A DNA stretch of 64,000 nt. Source: Liopterus haemorrhoidalis (taxonomy: Eukaryota > Arthropoda > Insecta > Coleoptera > Dytiscidae). The position numbers and the translations under genes are program-made. The stretch covers positions 22,090,713 to 22,154,712 of the forward strand of contig OZ020616.1 in assembly GCA_963971575.1 (NCBI GenBank), in the 5' to 3' direction. This document shows positions 30,421 to 40,536 of the stretch, piece after piece. The notes under the pieces are model-generated. The model made no database searches and was not told where the DNA came from. It worked only from the letters and a program-made list of their open reading frames with translations. How positions within the stretch are numbered: position 1 is the first letter of the stretch; each line of letters starts with the position of its first letter.

Positions 30421-30656
30421 TGAAAAACAAACCAAGCAGTTGTTGACAAGTAAAAGATGAATTGCGAGTTCAACAGATTCCTTAAAAGTAAAAAAAAGAC
30501 AATTTTAAATTGAAGAAAAAGGCAAAAATCCACAGAATTTGGCATATCTGGAAAGAATTTATTTTATAGGAAAATAAATATTTAAAAATTTAGGTTTGTA
30601 TATTTTCTGACAATCAAGAATATTATAAAGTTACAGTCCACTCAAGATCATCGACA
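30421..30656 (+). repeat. BEL/Pao 3' LTR, 5'-truncated
   Basis: 236 bp matching 23424-23661 with few substitutions (for example acaagtaaaag for acaaataaaag). It joins the integrase directly at tgaaaaacaaacc. The end ...catcgaca is followed by ataat, the target duplication. Confidence 0.9.
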
Positions 30657-30764
30657 ATAATCATAACCTTATCAACCTAAAGTCGGTTTTACAGCGTAAG
30701 GAATATTTTTAATTGACATTTAAAGTCAGTAACACACTATAAAAGTAACCAAAATAACCAATTC
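30657..30764 (-). mobile_element. MITE-D old copy, second segment
   Basis: Continues the MITE-D interrupted at 23387: atcataaccttatcaacc, ggttttacagcgtaagga, aaagtaaccaaaataacc. It is interrupted again at a TA (30765-30766) by MITE-C. Confidence 0.85.
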
Positions 30765-30841
30765 TATGGTCTATTTCAAAGTATAAAAATGTGTGTAAGA
30801 AGATAGGAGCTGTTTGTCCTTTGCTTCGGATTGGTATAGAT

Positions 30842-31738
30842 TAGAGATGGGTCGTTCATGAACGAACCGGCTCACTGAGCCGACTCAGTACACTGACCGA
30901 AGTAACACGGTTCACCAAGTTGAAATGAGCCGGCTCACGGCTCACTGTATAGTTTCAAGTTTCAAGGATACGATTGGTCGGGCGATTGTGAGCAGTGACT
31001 GGAGTGATCCGGATCTGGATCGGTGTCATGTTGAACTTCGCGAGAACTCGGCTTGTAATGTATTATCATAAAGTGTATTATTTATTGTCATCAATTTGTA
31101 GGGCAGTTTATTTGAATCTAATAGGCTTAGTCTGTATTTTCTTACAACCATACTATATAAAAATATTAAAAATATTGCCCAAATTCCAGATGTTCGATTT
31201 ATAAGGGCAATAAACATCGCCATAAACTTAACACATCTGGTTTAAAATACAGTAGCTACATAAAGTGAATTGTTTGTTTCAAAAATGTTAGATAAGAACC
31301 GGGGCTAAGCGACGTTCTACCTACGAGCGAACGACCGACAACTGACCGGGTCTAAGCGACGTTCTACCTACGAGCGAACGACCGAAAACTGACCGGGTCT
31401 AAGGAAGAGCCGGGTCTAAGGAAGAGCCGGCTCTAAGCGACGTCTACCTACGAGCGAACGACCGACAACTGACCGGGTCTAAGCAAGAGTCGGCTCTAAG
31501 CGACGTTCTACCTACGAACGAACGACTGACCGACCGGTGTCTCGGCATCATGTTTACAGTTCTTATATTGCAAGAACCGGCTCTAAGCGACGTTCTACCT
31601 ACGAACTAGCGACCGACCTGTGTCTCGAAAACATGTTTAATTAACCGGATCACTGAGCCGGATCAATGAACCGGCTCAACAAACTGAACGACCTCCACTG
31701 ATCCGGTTCCGCAAACTGAGCCGAAATTCCCATCTCTA
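30842..31738. mobile_element. hAT-type MITE with GC-rich minisatellite
   Basis: The termini are tagagatggg and its inverse cccatctcta. Octamers gtatagat (30834-30841) and gtttagat (31739-31746) flank it, and MITE-C copy 1 has gtttagat at the same place. Non-coding; many ccggctcactgagcc-like palindromes lie toward both ends. Confidence 0.85.
31305..31625. repeat. GC-rich minisatellite inside the hAT MITE
   Basis: The block gcgacgttctacctacgagc followed by gaacgaccgacaactgacc recurs about five or six times with a period near 58-70 bp and small indels (ggaagagccgg inserts). Base composition is strikingly unlike the surroundings. Confidence 0.8.
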
Positions 31739-31832
31739 GTTTAGATCGTCATCCTTATTGCACTGTTAAAATATTTTTTTTAGTCCAAGTTGACAGATGT
31801 TCGTACACTGGAAATATATTATATTTATATTA

Positions 31833-32130
31833 TAAGCAATTCACTTTTGTAAGAACACACTAGATCTGGTTATTTTGGTTACTTTTATGGTGTGTTACTG
31901 ACTTTAAATGTCAATTAAAGATATTCCTTACGCTGTAAAACCGACCTTGGGTTGATAAGGTTATGATCATTATAATTAAGATATCATTTTTCATCATGAC
32001 ATATGTCAAATGGTCGACATTTTTAAAAAAGTGACATTTTTTAATACCAACATGACATACAGCTTCAAAGGTGCAAACTATTGAAAACAAAATTCCCTCT
32101 TAGTTTGTTCTTACAAAAGTGAACAGCTTA
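31833..32130 (+). mobile_element. MITE-D young copy
   Basis: 298 bp, termini taagcaattcacttttgtaa and the inverse ttacaaaagtgaacagctta, TA on both sides. Inserted in MITE-C copy 2 at a TA that is visible in MITE-C copy 1. Very similar to 54519-54816. Confidence 0.9.
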
Positions 32131-32811
32131 TATTTATTTTTTTTTCATATATTTTGTTGTATTATTTACATATTTAGACTTTTATTTATATTCTTGGCGT
32201 AGATTTTATGGAGAAAATTCTCCATGTAATTTGTTTTTACGCAGTTATATATTTTTTAGGTTATCTGACATATAAATATTTTTTGACACTTGACAATTAA
32301 CAGATGGACAGAGGACTAATATGAGGCCAAAAGACAGCCCAGCTGATTGTGCTCAAAGAAGAAGTTATTGATAAAATTTTTAGACCTTCATATATACATA
32401 TATTTTTAATTTTTATTTACAATAATTATTTAAATAAGAAACTTTAGCTCTGAAGATATATTGTTTGTTTTATTGCTTTATTTAAACTCTTTTAGCCAAA
32501 TCTCTCTTTTTATATATAGTACATAATTTCTAAAATTAATATTTTTGTAACTATTTCAAATATACCATTAAACTGAATTTATGTCGTATAAATAATGTAA
32601 GTGCATTATTTGCCTTGTTTATTTCAATATTTGTTTACTTATTACCCTTTTTTAAATAATAAAAAAAAAAAATCACTTTCTAACCCAGTTACTACGCCCA
32701 TGCCCTAGTTGTAACTTATTTTAAATTTTCCGCTGTACTGTATTTATCCAGTGTAAATCGTACTCGGTTCGCAGCGCTATCTACATTTTTTTTAATTTGA
32801 AATAGACCATA

Positions 32812-32839
32812 GTTTTTTCTTACAAAAGTGAACTGCTTA
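32812..32839 (-). mobile_element. MITE-D old copy, last segment
   Basis: gttttttcttacaaaagtga then actgctta, closing the element opened at 23233, followed by TA. Confidence 0.8.
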
Positions 32840-32975
32840 TAGTTTAATAGATTGTTTATTCCATTATTTTATACTTAAATAGATTTTCTTCTCTTCATAT
32901 TATTTTATTTTTTATACATTTTCTTACACATTACTTTACTTTGTATATATTTTCTTATACATTATTTATACGTAT

Positions 32976-34118
32976 TGTGGCGCCCGCTCCTGGCCTAGGT
33001 AGGGTAGGAGTCCAAGACGACACACAAGGGTTGACTTAAAATGTCAAAAATATAATTGTGAGAATTTAATATAATAAAAATAAGGTCAGGTTCTTGTTGC
33101 ATAAGCGTTGCCAGGAATGATAATAAAAAGAGAGAAAAAAAATTATTATCAAAAAAAATAGTTGAAAAAAAACTTAGTCAAAAAAAATAATTTGTACAAA
33201 AACAAAATTAAATAATTTTAATTGTAGCGGACTGCAACCATTGATAGCGCGGCTGGGAATACGATGAATTACTCTAAATTAATCCCAAAAATAAATTATA
33301 AAAATCTTGATTTAAATTTATAAAAAAAAAAATTATATTAAAATTTACAAAAAAATAATTATTATTTAAACAGAACGAACAAGTGGAAACGGTCAACCAC
33401 GCGTTCTGAGTTGCAGCGACTATATGACGTCACACAACCAAATGAAATTTTTTTAATTTAATGTTAATATGACAACATTTATGAATAAATTTTAGAAATT
33501 ATTAATAAACCCTTCTCTCTTGGTCTGACAAAAATGCAGTAATTTACAAATTACTGCCACAAAACCGAGTTTAACCACACCAAGAAATCGGGAGGGAAAA
33601 ACTTCAGAATAAATTACTATAACAAATTTAATTTAATAATTAATATATCCTTAGTATATTAATTAACCCTTAATATCAATTGTAGTTAAATTTAACTGAA
33701 TTCAAAACTCTTTCACAATTATAAAATCAAAAACACGTCTACTCACTTTGATCGGAAAAATATTTATGTATAAAATGGATTAATTTGGCTGGAAGGTGTC
33801 TTACCAGCGGCTCTAAACAAATTATATTTAAGAAAACAAATGGTTATATTTAAATAAATTAAAAATAGGTTTTAAATTAATGCAATAATAAATTATTATA
33901 GTATTATATAATTATTATATAAAATATTATTGTATCGGGTAAAATATGGTAATATATTTGTACTTTGGAAATAAAATATAGTGCGGTTCTAAACATGTTT
34001 TGTCTATGAAATGAATATTTATTTAAATTAAGTAAAATTGATAATTAATCGGAAACAAAATAGACTTTAGGATAAAAAATGAAAAATACAAGAAGGTACG
34101 CCCTAAGCGGACGCGTCA
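32976..34118. repeat. Probable solo LTR
   Basis: 1143 bp starting tgtggcgcccgctcctgg and ending cggacgcgtca, the TG...CA convention. The pentamer cgtat lies immediately on both sides (32971-32975 and 34119-34123). The interior is AT-rich with no coding frame and no second copy here. This is the structure left by recombination between two LTRs of a gypsy- or BEL-type element. Orientation cannot be decided. Confidence 0.6.
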
Positions 34119-34123
34119 CGTAT

Positions 34124-34539
34124 TAATAATTAATACATTCTAAAACTGTGTTATTTTTTTAGGTTAATTTTTTTAACTTCTTATTAACTAAAACAAAAAT
34201 TACCCTGTCCATATCTCCAATAAATATGCTGTGCTTATATTACAGTATAAATATGATTAAAAAAAGGGTAAACGATAATAAAAATGTTTCAAAACGATAT
34301 CTGTGTCATGCGTCGAAATATTTAACATAAAATGGTGGTACGAATTTGGTTTAATCTCGACTTGATCGGTGAATTTTCGGGTATCAATTTAATGCGCGAT
34401 TTGTTCCGCGATCAAGAGGTAATTTGTATTCTTGCAATAGTTTGATACACGATTTGATGCAAATCAATGTTGATCGGATATCAAGCCATTTGATCCTGAT
34501 TCTTGCAACCGGGCATTAGTATAACTTCTTTGTCTATTG
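34124..34539. other. No gene seen
   Basis: 34340-34520 has several gatcgg/ttgatac-type strings and ends attcttgcaaccgggca, inverse of a string at 22217. It may be one end of an undefined short element. Confidence 0.35.
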
Positions 34540-35335
34540 TGCATGCGGCTATATTGAAATATCATTTTAAATTAACAAAATAGCTAGCCCAAATAGTCGG
34601 TTTTGTGTCATGGATGATCTTAGATAATTTTTTATAAGTTTTAGACGAGAAAAGCTTCTTTTTCTACTAGCAACTTTTTAGAGCAATATATAAATTTGGA
34701 TAGATTAGTATTAACTCAGTCTGTAAAATATATTTCAAATCATCATTCGTATCATCTGATGGTTTCAGCAAACTTGAAATAAAATTAATTCTTCTGATAG
34801 TTGAACACTTTCAATGTCTTTTTTTGTTACCATCGCTCAGTATAACTTCTAAATCCTTACAATACTTTAAAATATCTTCTTTTTTCCATGTAGTTAATTT
34901 CTAAATGGAATGTAAGAAGCCAAATGTATTATTATAATATGATATCTGTTGGAAAAGTTCATCTATTGAGTGTATAGCGACGTCTAACAAATTAAAATAA
35001 ACTTCCGTTGGTTGGTCACTCGCTTCGTATTCAAAATTCCGTTTGCGTTTTTTAATTCACATGATTACAAATTTGGGTTCCAAATCAATTGTTTTTGCTA
35101 ATTCACGAGCAGTGATAAAAAGAATCTGGAATCCTTTGTCAGTTATGAGCTTTTCAAAATTTTTAAGAACGGACTTAATTGTTTCTAAGGCGTCACAAAT
35201 AGAAAATGTTGGATTCTGCATTAAATGATTTACTTTATTAACTTCTAATAACACATTGTACTTTGTGTTATTGTCCCTCTAAAATGTGCCGGTACAGGCG
35301 GCCGCCTGCTCTGCCTGTGCGTAACGCCGGCACTG
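34540..35335 (-). pseudogene. hAT transposase (ZMYM1-like type), C-terminal half, decayed
   Basis: Minus-strand frames between 35254 and 34560 give LLEVNKVNHLMQNPTFSICD and then TIKSVLKNFEKLITDKGFQ. Nearer 34640, with interruptions, they give ASRKRSFSRLKLIKNYLRSS and GLAILLI. The latter is the signature of the hAT C-terminal dimerisation domain (SxERSFSKLKLIKNYLRSTM). Such enzymes are often annotated as zinc finger MYM-type protein 1-like. An end-like cgccggcactg closes at 35335 and would be the terminal repeat. Many stops and shifts; dead. Confidence 0.7.
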
Positions 35336-35362
35336 ACAATAGTGATTATCAAATCTTGCAAG

Positions 35363-36631
35363 CAGTGCCGCAACAAGGGTGGTGCGACAGGTGCCGCCGC
35401 ACCAGGCGCCGGGTTCATAGGGGCGCCGAATGGCCAAATTTTTTTTTTTTTATTATTATCTTTTATATTAATAATCTATAATCAACACAAATTTGATTTC
35501 ATAATCGAAAGTTTCAAATGGCAGGCAAGATCATTAATTGATGACTGTACAACTGCCACTGCAATGCAATTATTAGAAGTGATCCACACTTACGATTTAA
35601 AAGATGTGTACCCTAATATTAGCATTGCGCGGCGCATATTTTTAACGCTCCCTGTAACTGTTGCTTCGAATTAACGCAGTTTTAGTAAATTAAAGCTAGT
35701 AAAAAATTATTTGCGTTATACAATGGGACAAGAGCTTGTAAAATTTAGCTTTAATATCAATAGAAAATACTACAGCGCAGTCATTAAATTATGAAGACTT
35801 AATTAACGAATTTTCACAGTTAAAAGCCAGAAAAGTTCAATTTATTTAATATTCCATTCCGTTAAAGTGATTATATAATATATTATTAAAATACCTAAAT
35901 ATTTATTATTTTTGTTCAAATATCCCTTTCTTTTTGTCATTAAATATATATATTTTTATTTATTTTGTTATTCAATTATGTAATATAATATTTTTTTTAG
36001 CCCTTTTGTGTTTCATTTTAGGTGTTTTTCATTTTGTGTTTTATTGACCTAGAGTTTATATTTTGTCCCTTTTTATATTAGTTGATTATCATGATTTTTG
36101 AAAGATTTGTAACATAATTTGTTAATATAATCGTTAATAGTGCAATTTAAACCAAACCAAAGAAAAAGGTTAAAACTAAACTAAAAAATAATACCAACGA
36201 ATGTTTTTTTAAAATTTTTTTTTATACATTTATTATTAAAAAAACGACTTTATAATATATATTTTTGTGTGTCCCTTTACTGGTAATAAGATAGTTCCAT
36301 TATTAGGAGTAAGTGTTCCTTTTCTGGCGATTTTGTAATTTTTATGAATAAAGTTATGTTTTTTATTTTTCTAAGTTATTCTTTTATTTTCACTTGCATC
36401 AAAATAAAACAATAAAATTTTAAGGATTCTCTATAAAATATGATAAGTAAATATCTTAAATAACATTTTGGTGAAGAAAACAACGCAAGTAAATGTTTTA
36501 AACGTTCCCTTACTGATGCAATCGCCCTACCATAAAATTTTAAAAATTGCGTATTAAATTAGTGAGGGTGGGGGGGGGGGGCGCCAAATAATTTTACGCA
36601 CCAGGCGCCAATTTATGTTGTTGCGGCACTG
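35363..36631 (+). mobile_element. hAT element, internally deleted, perfect target duplication
   Basis: The ends are cagtgccgcaacaa and the inverse ttgttgcggcactg. A perfect 8-bp duplication cttgcaag (35355-35362 and 36632-36639) is itself palindromic. The 1269-bp span keeps only the transposase C-terminus (35480-35850). A (g)12 run lies near the right end. Confidence 0.9.
35480..35850 (+). pseudogene. hAT transposase C-terminal remnant in the 35363 element
   Basis: Reads FIIESFKWQARSLIDDC, then ISIARRIFLTLPVTVAS. After a stop and shift come RSFSKLKLVKNYLRYTMGQE and LNYEDLINEFSQLKARKV. This is the hAT dimerisation region of the same ZMYM1-like type as 34540-35335 but in the opposite orientation and a different sequence. 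The BED finger and most of the RNase H-like core are missing, so it cannot transpose itself. Confidence 0.75.
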
Positions 36632-36644
36632 CTTGCAAGTGAAA

Positions 36645-37230
36645 ATGTCTGTGAAAGTAAGTGAACTGAAACTTTATAAATTAAAAAATGAACTGAAAAA
36701 TAGAGGTATTAAGTTTGCCGGGAGAAAAGCTGCTCATGTCAAGAAACTTAAAAGTGTGCTAAATTCGAGTTATATAAGATGTAAATAACAGTAATTATAA
36801 CAAAACTATTTGAGAGGATCAGAATACTGAAAATAATAGTATTTCACCTGGTAAAGACAAAAATGAGTGCGAAATCACGAACTTAAACTACTCAAACAGC
36901 AGTGTGGAGACAGTGTTCGAAAAGGAAAAAATAATGCTTGTGATTCTGTATTCAATACAGTAAACAAAAAATCGAAAAACTAGTTATTATAAATTAATAA
37001 ATTATGTGTAAGGATTAGAAAATAAAATCAAATCACTTGAAGTAAGATTGACAAAGTTCATGAGCAATGAGAAGAAGAATAAGAAATCATTGACCAGCAA
37101 TCCCCGCACCAGAAACGTCATCATCAACGAGAATGCAAACAATGATGGCCGCCCCACACAAAAAACAATAACAATAAATATTTCCAAAACAAAAAATAAT
37201 CGTATCAATGTTGAAATGGGCGCCATATAG
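36645..37230 (+). pseudogene. LINE G: ORF1 N-terminus with SAP-like domain
   Basis: The ATG at 36645 opens a 47-residue frame, ELKLYKLKNELKNRGIKFAG followed by RKAAHVKKLK. This has the helix-extended-helix pattern of a SAP DNA-binding motif, as in the ORF1 of LINE A at 39189. After a stop at 36786-36788, further Lys/Asn-rich, coiled-coil-like coding persists in other frames to 37230. No endonuclease or RT follows; R2-like sequence begins instead. The hAT element at 35363 inserted 5 bp upstream of the ATG. The LINE ORF1 assignment rests on the resemblance to LINE A. Confidence 0.5.
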
Positions 37231-37493
37231 TGCCGTAGAGCTTAATTTCAATCAAGCGCTGGTAACCGGTGGAAGTAGACGTGTCCGTTTGAGCTCCTGC
37301 TCTAGTACCTGCTCTAATCCCGTATTCAACTACCTGTGTTTGTGTTTGAACGTCGGATAAGTTTAGTAAAGTAAAACAAAAGTGTAGTGAGTTTTTGTAT
37401 TATACCATTACACACCGTGTTCTCACTCACAAAATCGCTATCCAACATAAGTGCTCGACGATATCAAATTAACTTTCAATTACCATCGACTTC

Positions 37494-38333
37494 CTATGTC
37501 CATGCGGTAACACATACGCGACCAACGAAGGACTGATATAACATCAACGTCGATACTGCAGCACCACCAAAGGCATTACTAAAACCCCTACTTGCGAAAC
37601 CTGTAACGCTAATTTCAACACGGTACCAGGTTTAAGCCAACATCGCAGGCATGCCCATAGGGCGCAATACAACAAAGCATGCGAGGAAGAAGCAGCCAAG
37701 AGGCGGGAACCATGGTCCGCCGCAGAGACTGAGGCGCTCCCACGCGCGGAGGCCTCCTTCAGCGGTCCCAAAAGCAAGGTGAATAACATTCTATACCTCA
37801 AATTCCCGCATCGCAGTCAAGAGGCCATTAAAGGTAAACGTAGACAGGACAAATACAAAACCCTTGTACAAAAAATTATCAATGACGGCACGTCAATGCA
37901 ACAAATATTTCGCCCCTCAGACTACCTACCGCAAATGCACTTGGAGACGCGGACAACCAAATTAGGAATTTGCATTTACATAATCTTGCCGTTCAACCCT
38001 CTGAACAATCTCAAGTTCTGACAAATATCAATTTAACACGGAAAACCCAGACTCAATTTTCGACCCTTAGAGTGCTTAACACACCCTCACCACATGACGC
38101 CGACAATTTCACTTTCATTAACGAAAATAATACCTGCTCGAACTCCAAAGTTAATCCATTACCTGGTCATCTTCCGACACCCTCCATTGACACGGAATGC
38201 GTAGAGTTTTCTTAATTAACTATACAAATCGTAGAAATCATTGAAAAACATGATCCCGAGATCCTAAACATCTTCCAAACGCACCTATAAGACAACAACC
38301 TACCCGACTTTGTGAACTTCATCGTTGAGTACC
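37494..38333 (+). pseudogene. R2-superclade LINE, N-terminal zinc-finger and Myb region
   Basis: In one frame, with a single stop at 37534-37538, there is a first finger start CPCGNTYATNEGL, a C2H2 finger CETCNANFNTVPGLSQHRRH with its second His, and a Myb-like block: EPWSAAETEAL, then ILYLKFPHRSQEAIKGKRR. R2-type proteins use exactly this finger/Myb pair to bind target DNA before nicking it. A frameshift near 37930 moves coding to another frame, continuing to EKHDPEILNIF and PDFVNFIVEY (38280-38333). The RT and endonuclease halves appear at 45850-47934. The fingers would bind DNA in the nucleus in an intact element. Confidence 0.75.
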
Positions 38334-39188
38334 ACTGGTGTGCCTGCAATACTGTGTTTTTCGCGGCAAATAATATTTAATGTATTTTAGTGGTTTTTCT
38401 AAAGTTTTTAATTATTAACTAATATAAATTATTTTATCTTACAACCTAATCACAATTTCATGTAAGTTTTTTGACTCATTGACCATTTTTGTATAATATT
38501 TTAACCTAATTGACAGCAACTGATAAACGCTATCTGTCAGAATCATATGTTTTTACCTGTCACATTCGTCATACCAGTGGCACCCAACCAGTCATTTATC
38601 AATACTGTATAATTCTAATATTTTGTCTATTTACTGTTCAATCTTCAGCAAATCTTATTTGTTATAATTATTATGTTATGTCCTGTGTTCTGCAAATAAT
38701 ATTTAATGTTATTATAGCAAAAAACTAATAAAAATCTGCACATACATACCTGTGATATATATAACCTATAAAATTATATTGTTTCTTTATTTTGTTTGAA
38801 AAATTTAATGTTTTTGCAGATTCTTGTTTATAATTATTGATCAGAATTTGTTTTTCTATTATTTAAAACTTGTTTCTGAAGTAACATCTCAACTTTAATC
38901 ATTTAGTAAATAAAAGTCGACTGCACACGGTAATTTGTTTATAACCTATAACTACACAGTCTATATAATTGAAATCTTAAAATAAATAATAATAAACCTT
39001 ATTGAATATCAACAATATACTTGTAGAGTCTTGTTTATAATAATAGTTAATTCCTTATTCTTTTGTTTTCATAAATTGCAAAAATTCTTACTTGGATTAA
39101 TATTTAAATTTTGTATTTTTATTTAGTTATTTGAAACAGTATTTTTGTAATTCCTTTGTGTTGCCTCCCCCCCCTTTTTTCTCTGAAT
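38334..39188. other. No gene seen; probable LINE A 5' flank
   Basis: AT-rich, with no conserved coding. It lies between the R2-like N-terminal part and the ORF1 of LINE A, so it probably includes the untranslated 5' region of LINE A and perhaps another insertion. A C-run and T-run (39168-39182) directly precedes ORF1. Confidence 0.4.
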
Positions 39189-40473
39189 ATGAGTTCGTAC
39201 GCAACCATGAACTTTGAAGAACTTACTAAGAAGCTAAGGATGAAAGGACTGAAAGCGAATGGACTCCGAAAAGCATTTATTCAGCGCCTACTTGAAACTT
39301 TCGATGAAGACAAACTAAAACTAGATTTTGATTTTGTTTTGATTCCGAAATTTCAACGATAAAAGATCGCATAAAAAATCTGGAAATCGAACTTCACGAC
39401 AAAAATCTTCATCTAAATCGTACCATAGATGGCAACGAATCCTTAAAAACCTTGGCTTTAAAATCGGAAGAAAATCTTAACAAGATAATTGACGACCAAC
39501 ATCTCACCATTACCGACCTTCAAAATCGACTTGCGAATAAAGAAAATAATTCCTGTATCTCCTGTTCCCAATATATTGAGCAAATCTCTATACTAACCAG
39601 GGCAACAGAACGCTTGAACTCAAAAGTCAAAAAACTGTTATAGCTCAACTGAAAAAGAAGAACGTAAGCAATAATCAGCTACGAATCAACAAGCAGAAAT
39701 CAATATCCAGCAGTTCCCCCGTTACCTTCAACAATCAGTTCTCAAACAAGTCCATCATTAAACCTGCCAATCCCAAACCAGTTAAAGACCAGACGCAAGG
39801 CTCCTGTCATAGCAACAGTCTGTCCACTAGGCCCACACAGGTGGCTGTCAAGGACAAGGTATTATTGATCTCAGATAGCCAAGGCAAAAATTGTGGCCTT
39901 ATTTTGAACGATCAATTTAAGGATCTAAATCAGCTCAATACTCTCTGCTTATCCAAACCAAATGCAAAATTCGACGCATTGGCAGAGACAGCCATCATCA
40001 TGTCAAAAAATTTCACCAAAAAAGACTTTGTAATCCTATTTGGAGGAACCAATAATACTGCCCTAAATGAAAATTTATCCAGATCTCGACTGCAACAAAT
40101 TAAAGATAAATTCCGACATACCAATCTGGTGATTGTATTAACTCCCTTCTGGAACAATCAGACGGATTTCAATAGCACAGTACTAGAAAACAACATACTC
40201 CTTTGTGAAGTTTTCAGAAACCAGGCTGCAATCATCGATACAGGCTCCCTCCCCCGCAAATGCTTCACTAGACACGGACTTCATATTAACATCATGGGAA
40301 AAACAAACATTATAGAGGCAATACACTCGAAAATTTTTGCTGTATGTTATCCTTCTAAGTTTAGTTGTGTTGTGGCGAATGGTGTTAGCAATCAGATTAC
40401 TAGTCCAACAGATCTGTCAGAACGTCATATACAACAATATTTCAAATATGCTTTGTTTAAACCCTGTCACTAG
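39189..40473 (+). pseudogene. LINE A ORF1: SAP-like motif, coiled coil, SGNH-esterase-like domain
   Basis: It begins MSSYATMNFEELTKKLRMKG and continues with a SAP-like helix pair. One shift at ~39355 leads to a coiled coil with heptad-like spacing (39400-39640). A second break is followed from 39841 by an SGNH-hydrolase-like block: VLLISDSQGKNC (nucleophile Ser in DSQG), DFVILFGGTNNT and CFTRHGLHINIMGK (late D/N-H). CR1-clade ORF1 proteins are known to carry such esterase domains, and ORF1 proteins bind the element RNA. With the two shifts the protein is not made whole. The ATG at 39189 is preferred over 39156 because the SAP-like motif follows it directly. Confidence 0.75.
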
Positions 40474-40536
40474 GAATTCTCTGACTGTTGACACTACCTT
40501 GCCTGACGCCTATGAAATAAACGAAGAGTCCACTAA

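Larger units (their letters stand above)
23388..30656 (+). mobile_element. BEL/Pao LTR retrotransposon, decayed and multiply interrupted
   Basis: The 5' LTR begins TG and ends CA, and the 3' LTR is partial. gag, protease, RT, RNase H and integrase follow in the BEL/Pao order. The flanking pentamers atgat (23383-23387) and ataat (30657-30661) fit a 5-bp target duplication with one change, inside an old MITE-D. The interior holds at least three later insertions (26258-27077, 28178-29182, 29626-29790), one in-frame stop, and frameshifts. It is not an active element. Confidence 0.9.
30767..32809. mobile_element. MITE-C copy 2, carrying two further insertions
   Basis: The ends tggtctatttcaaagtat and aatttgaaatagacca are inverse copies with TA on each side (30765-30766 and 32810-32811). 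It matches copy 1 (16055-16783) once the hAT MITE (30842-31738) and MITE-D (31833-32130) are skipped, and it has ~120 extra bp near 32560-32680. Confidence 0.85.

Noticed and set aside
32976..33000. tggcgcccg as a retroviral primer-binding site
   Set aside because: No gag or pol follows. The paired cgtat duplications suggest that tgtggcgcccg is the LTR start itself.
35342..35481. Arg/Pro/Ala-rich plus-strand peptides near 35300-35450
   Set aside because: They are translations of the GC-rich hAT terminal region (gccgcc, ggcgcc strings), not a gene.
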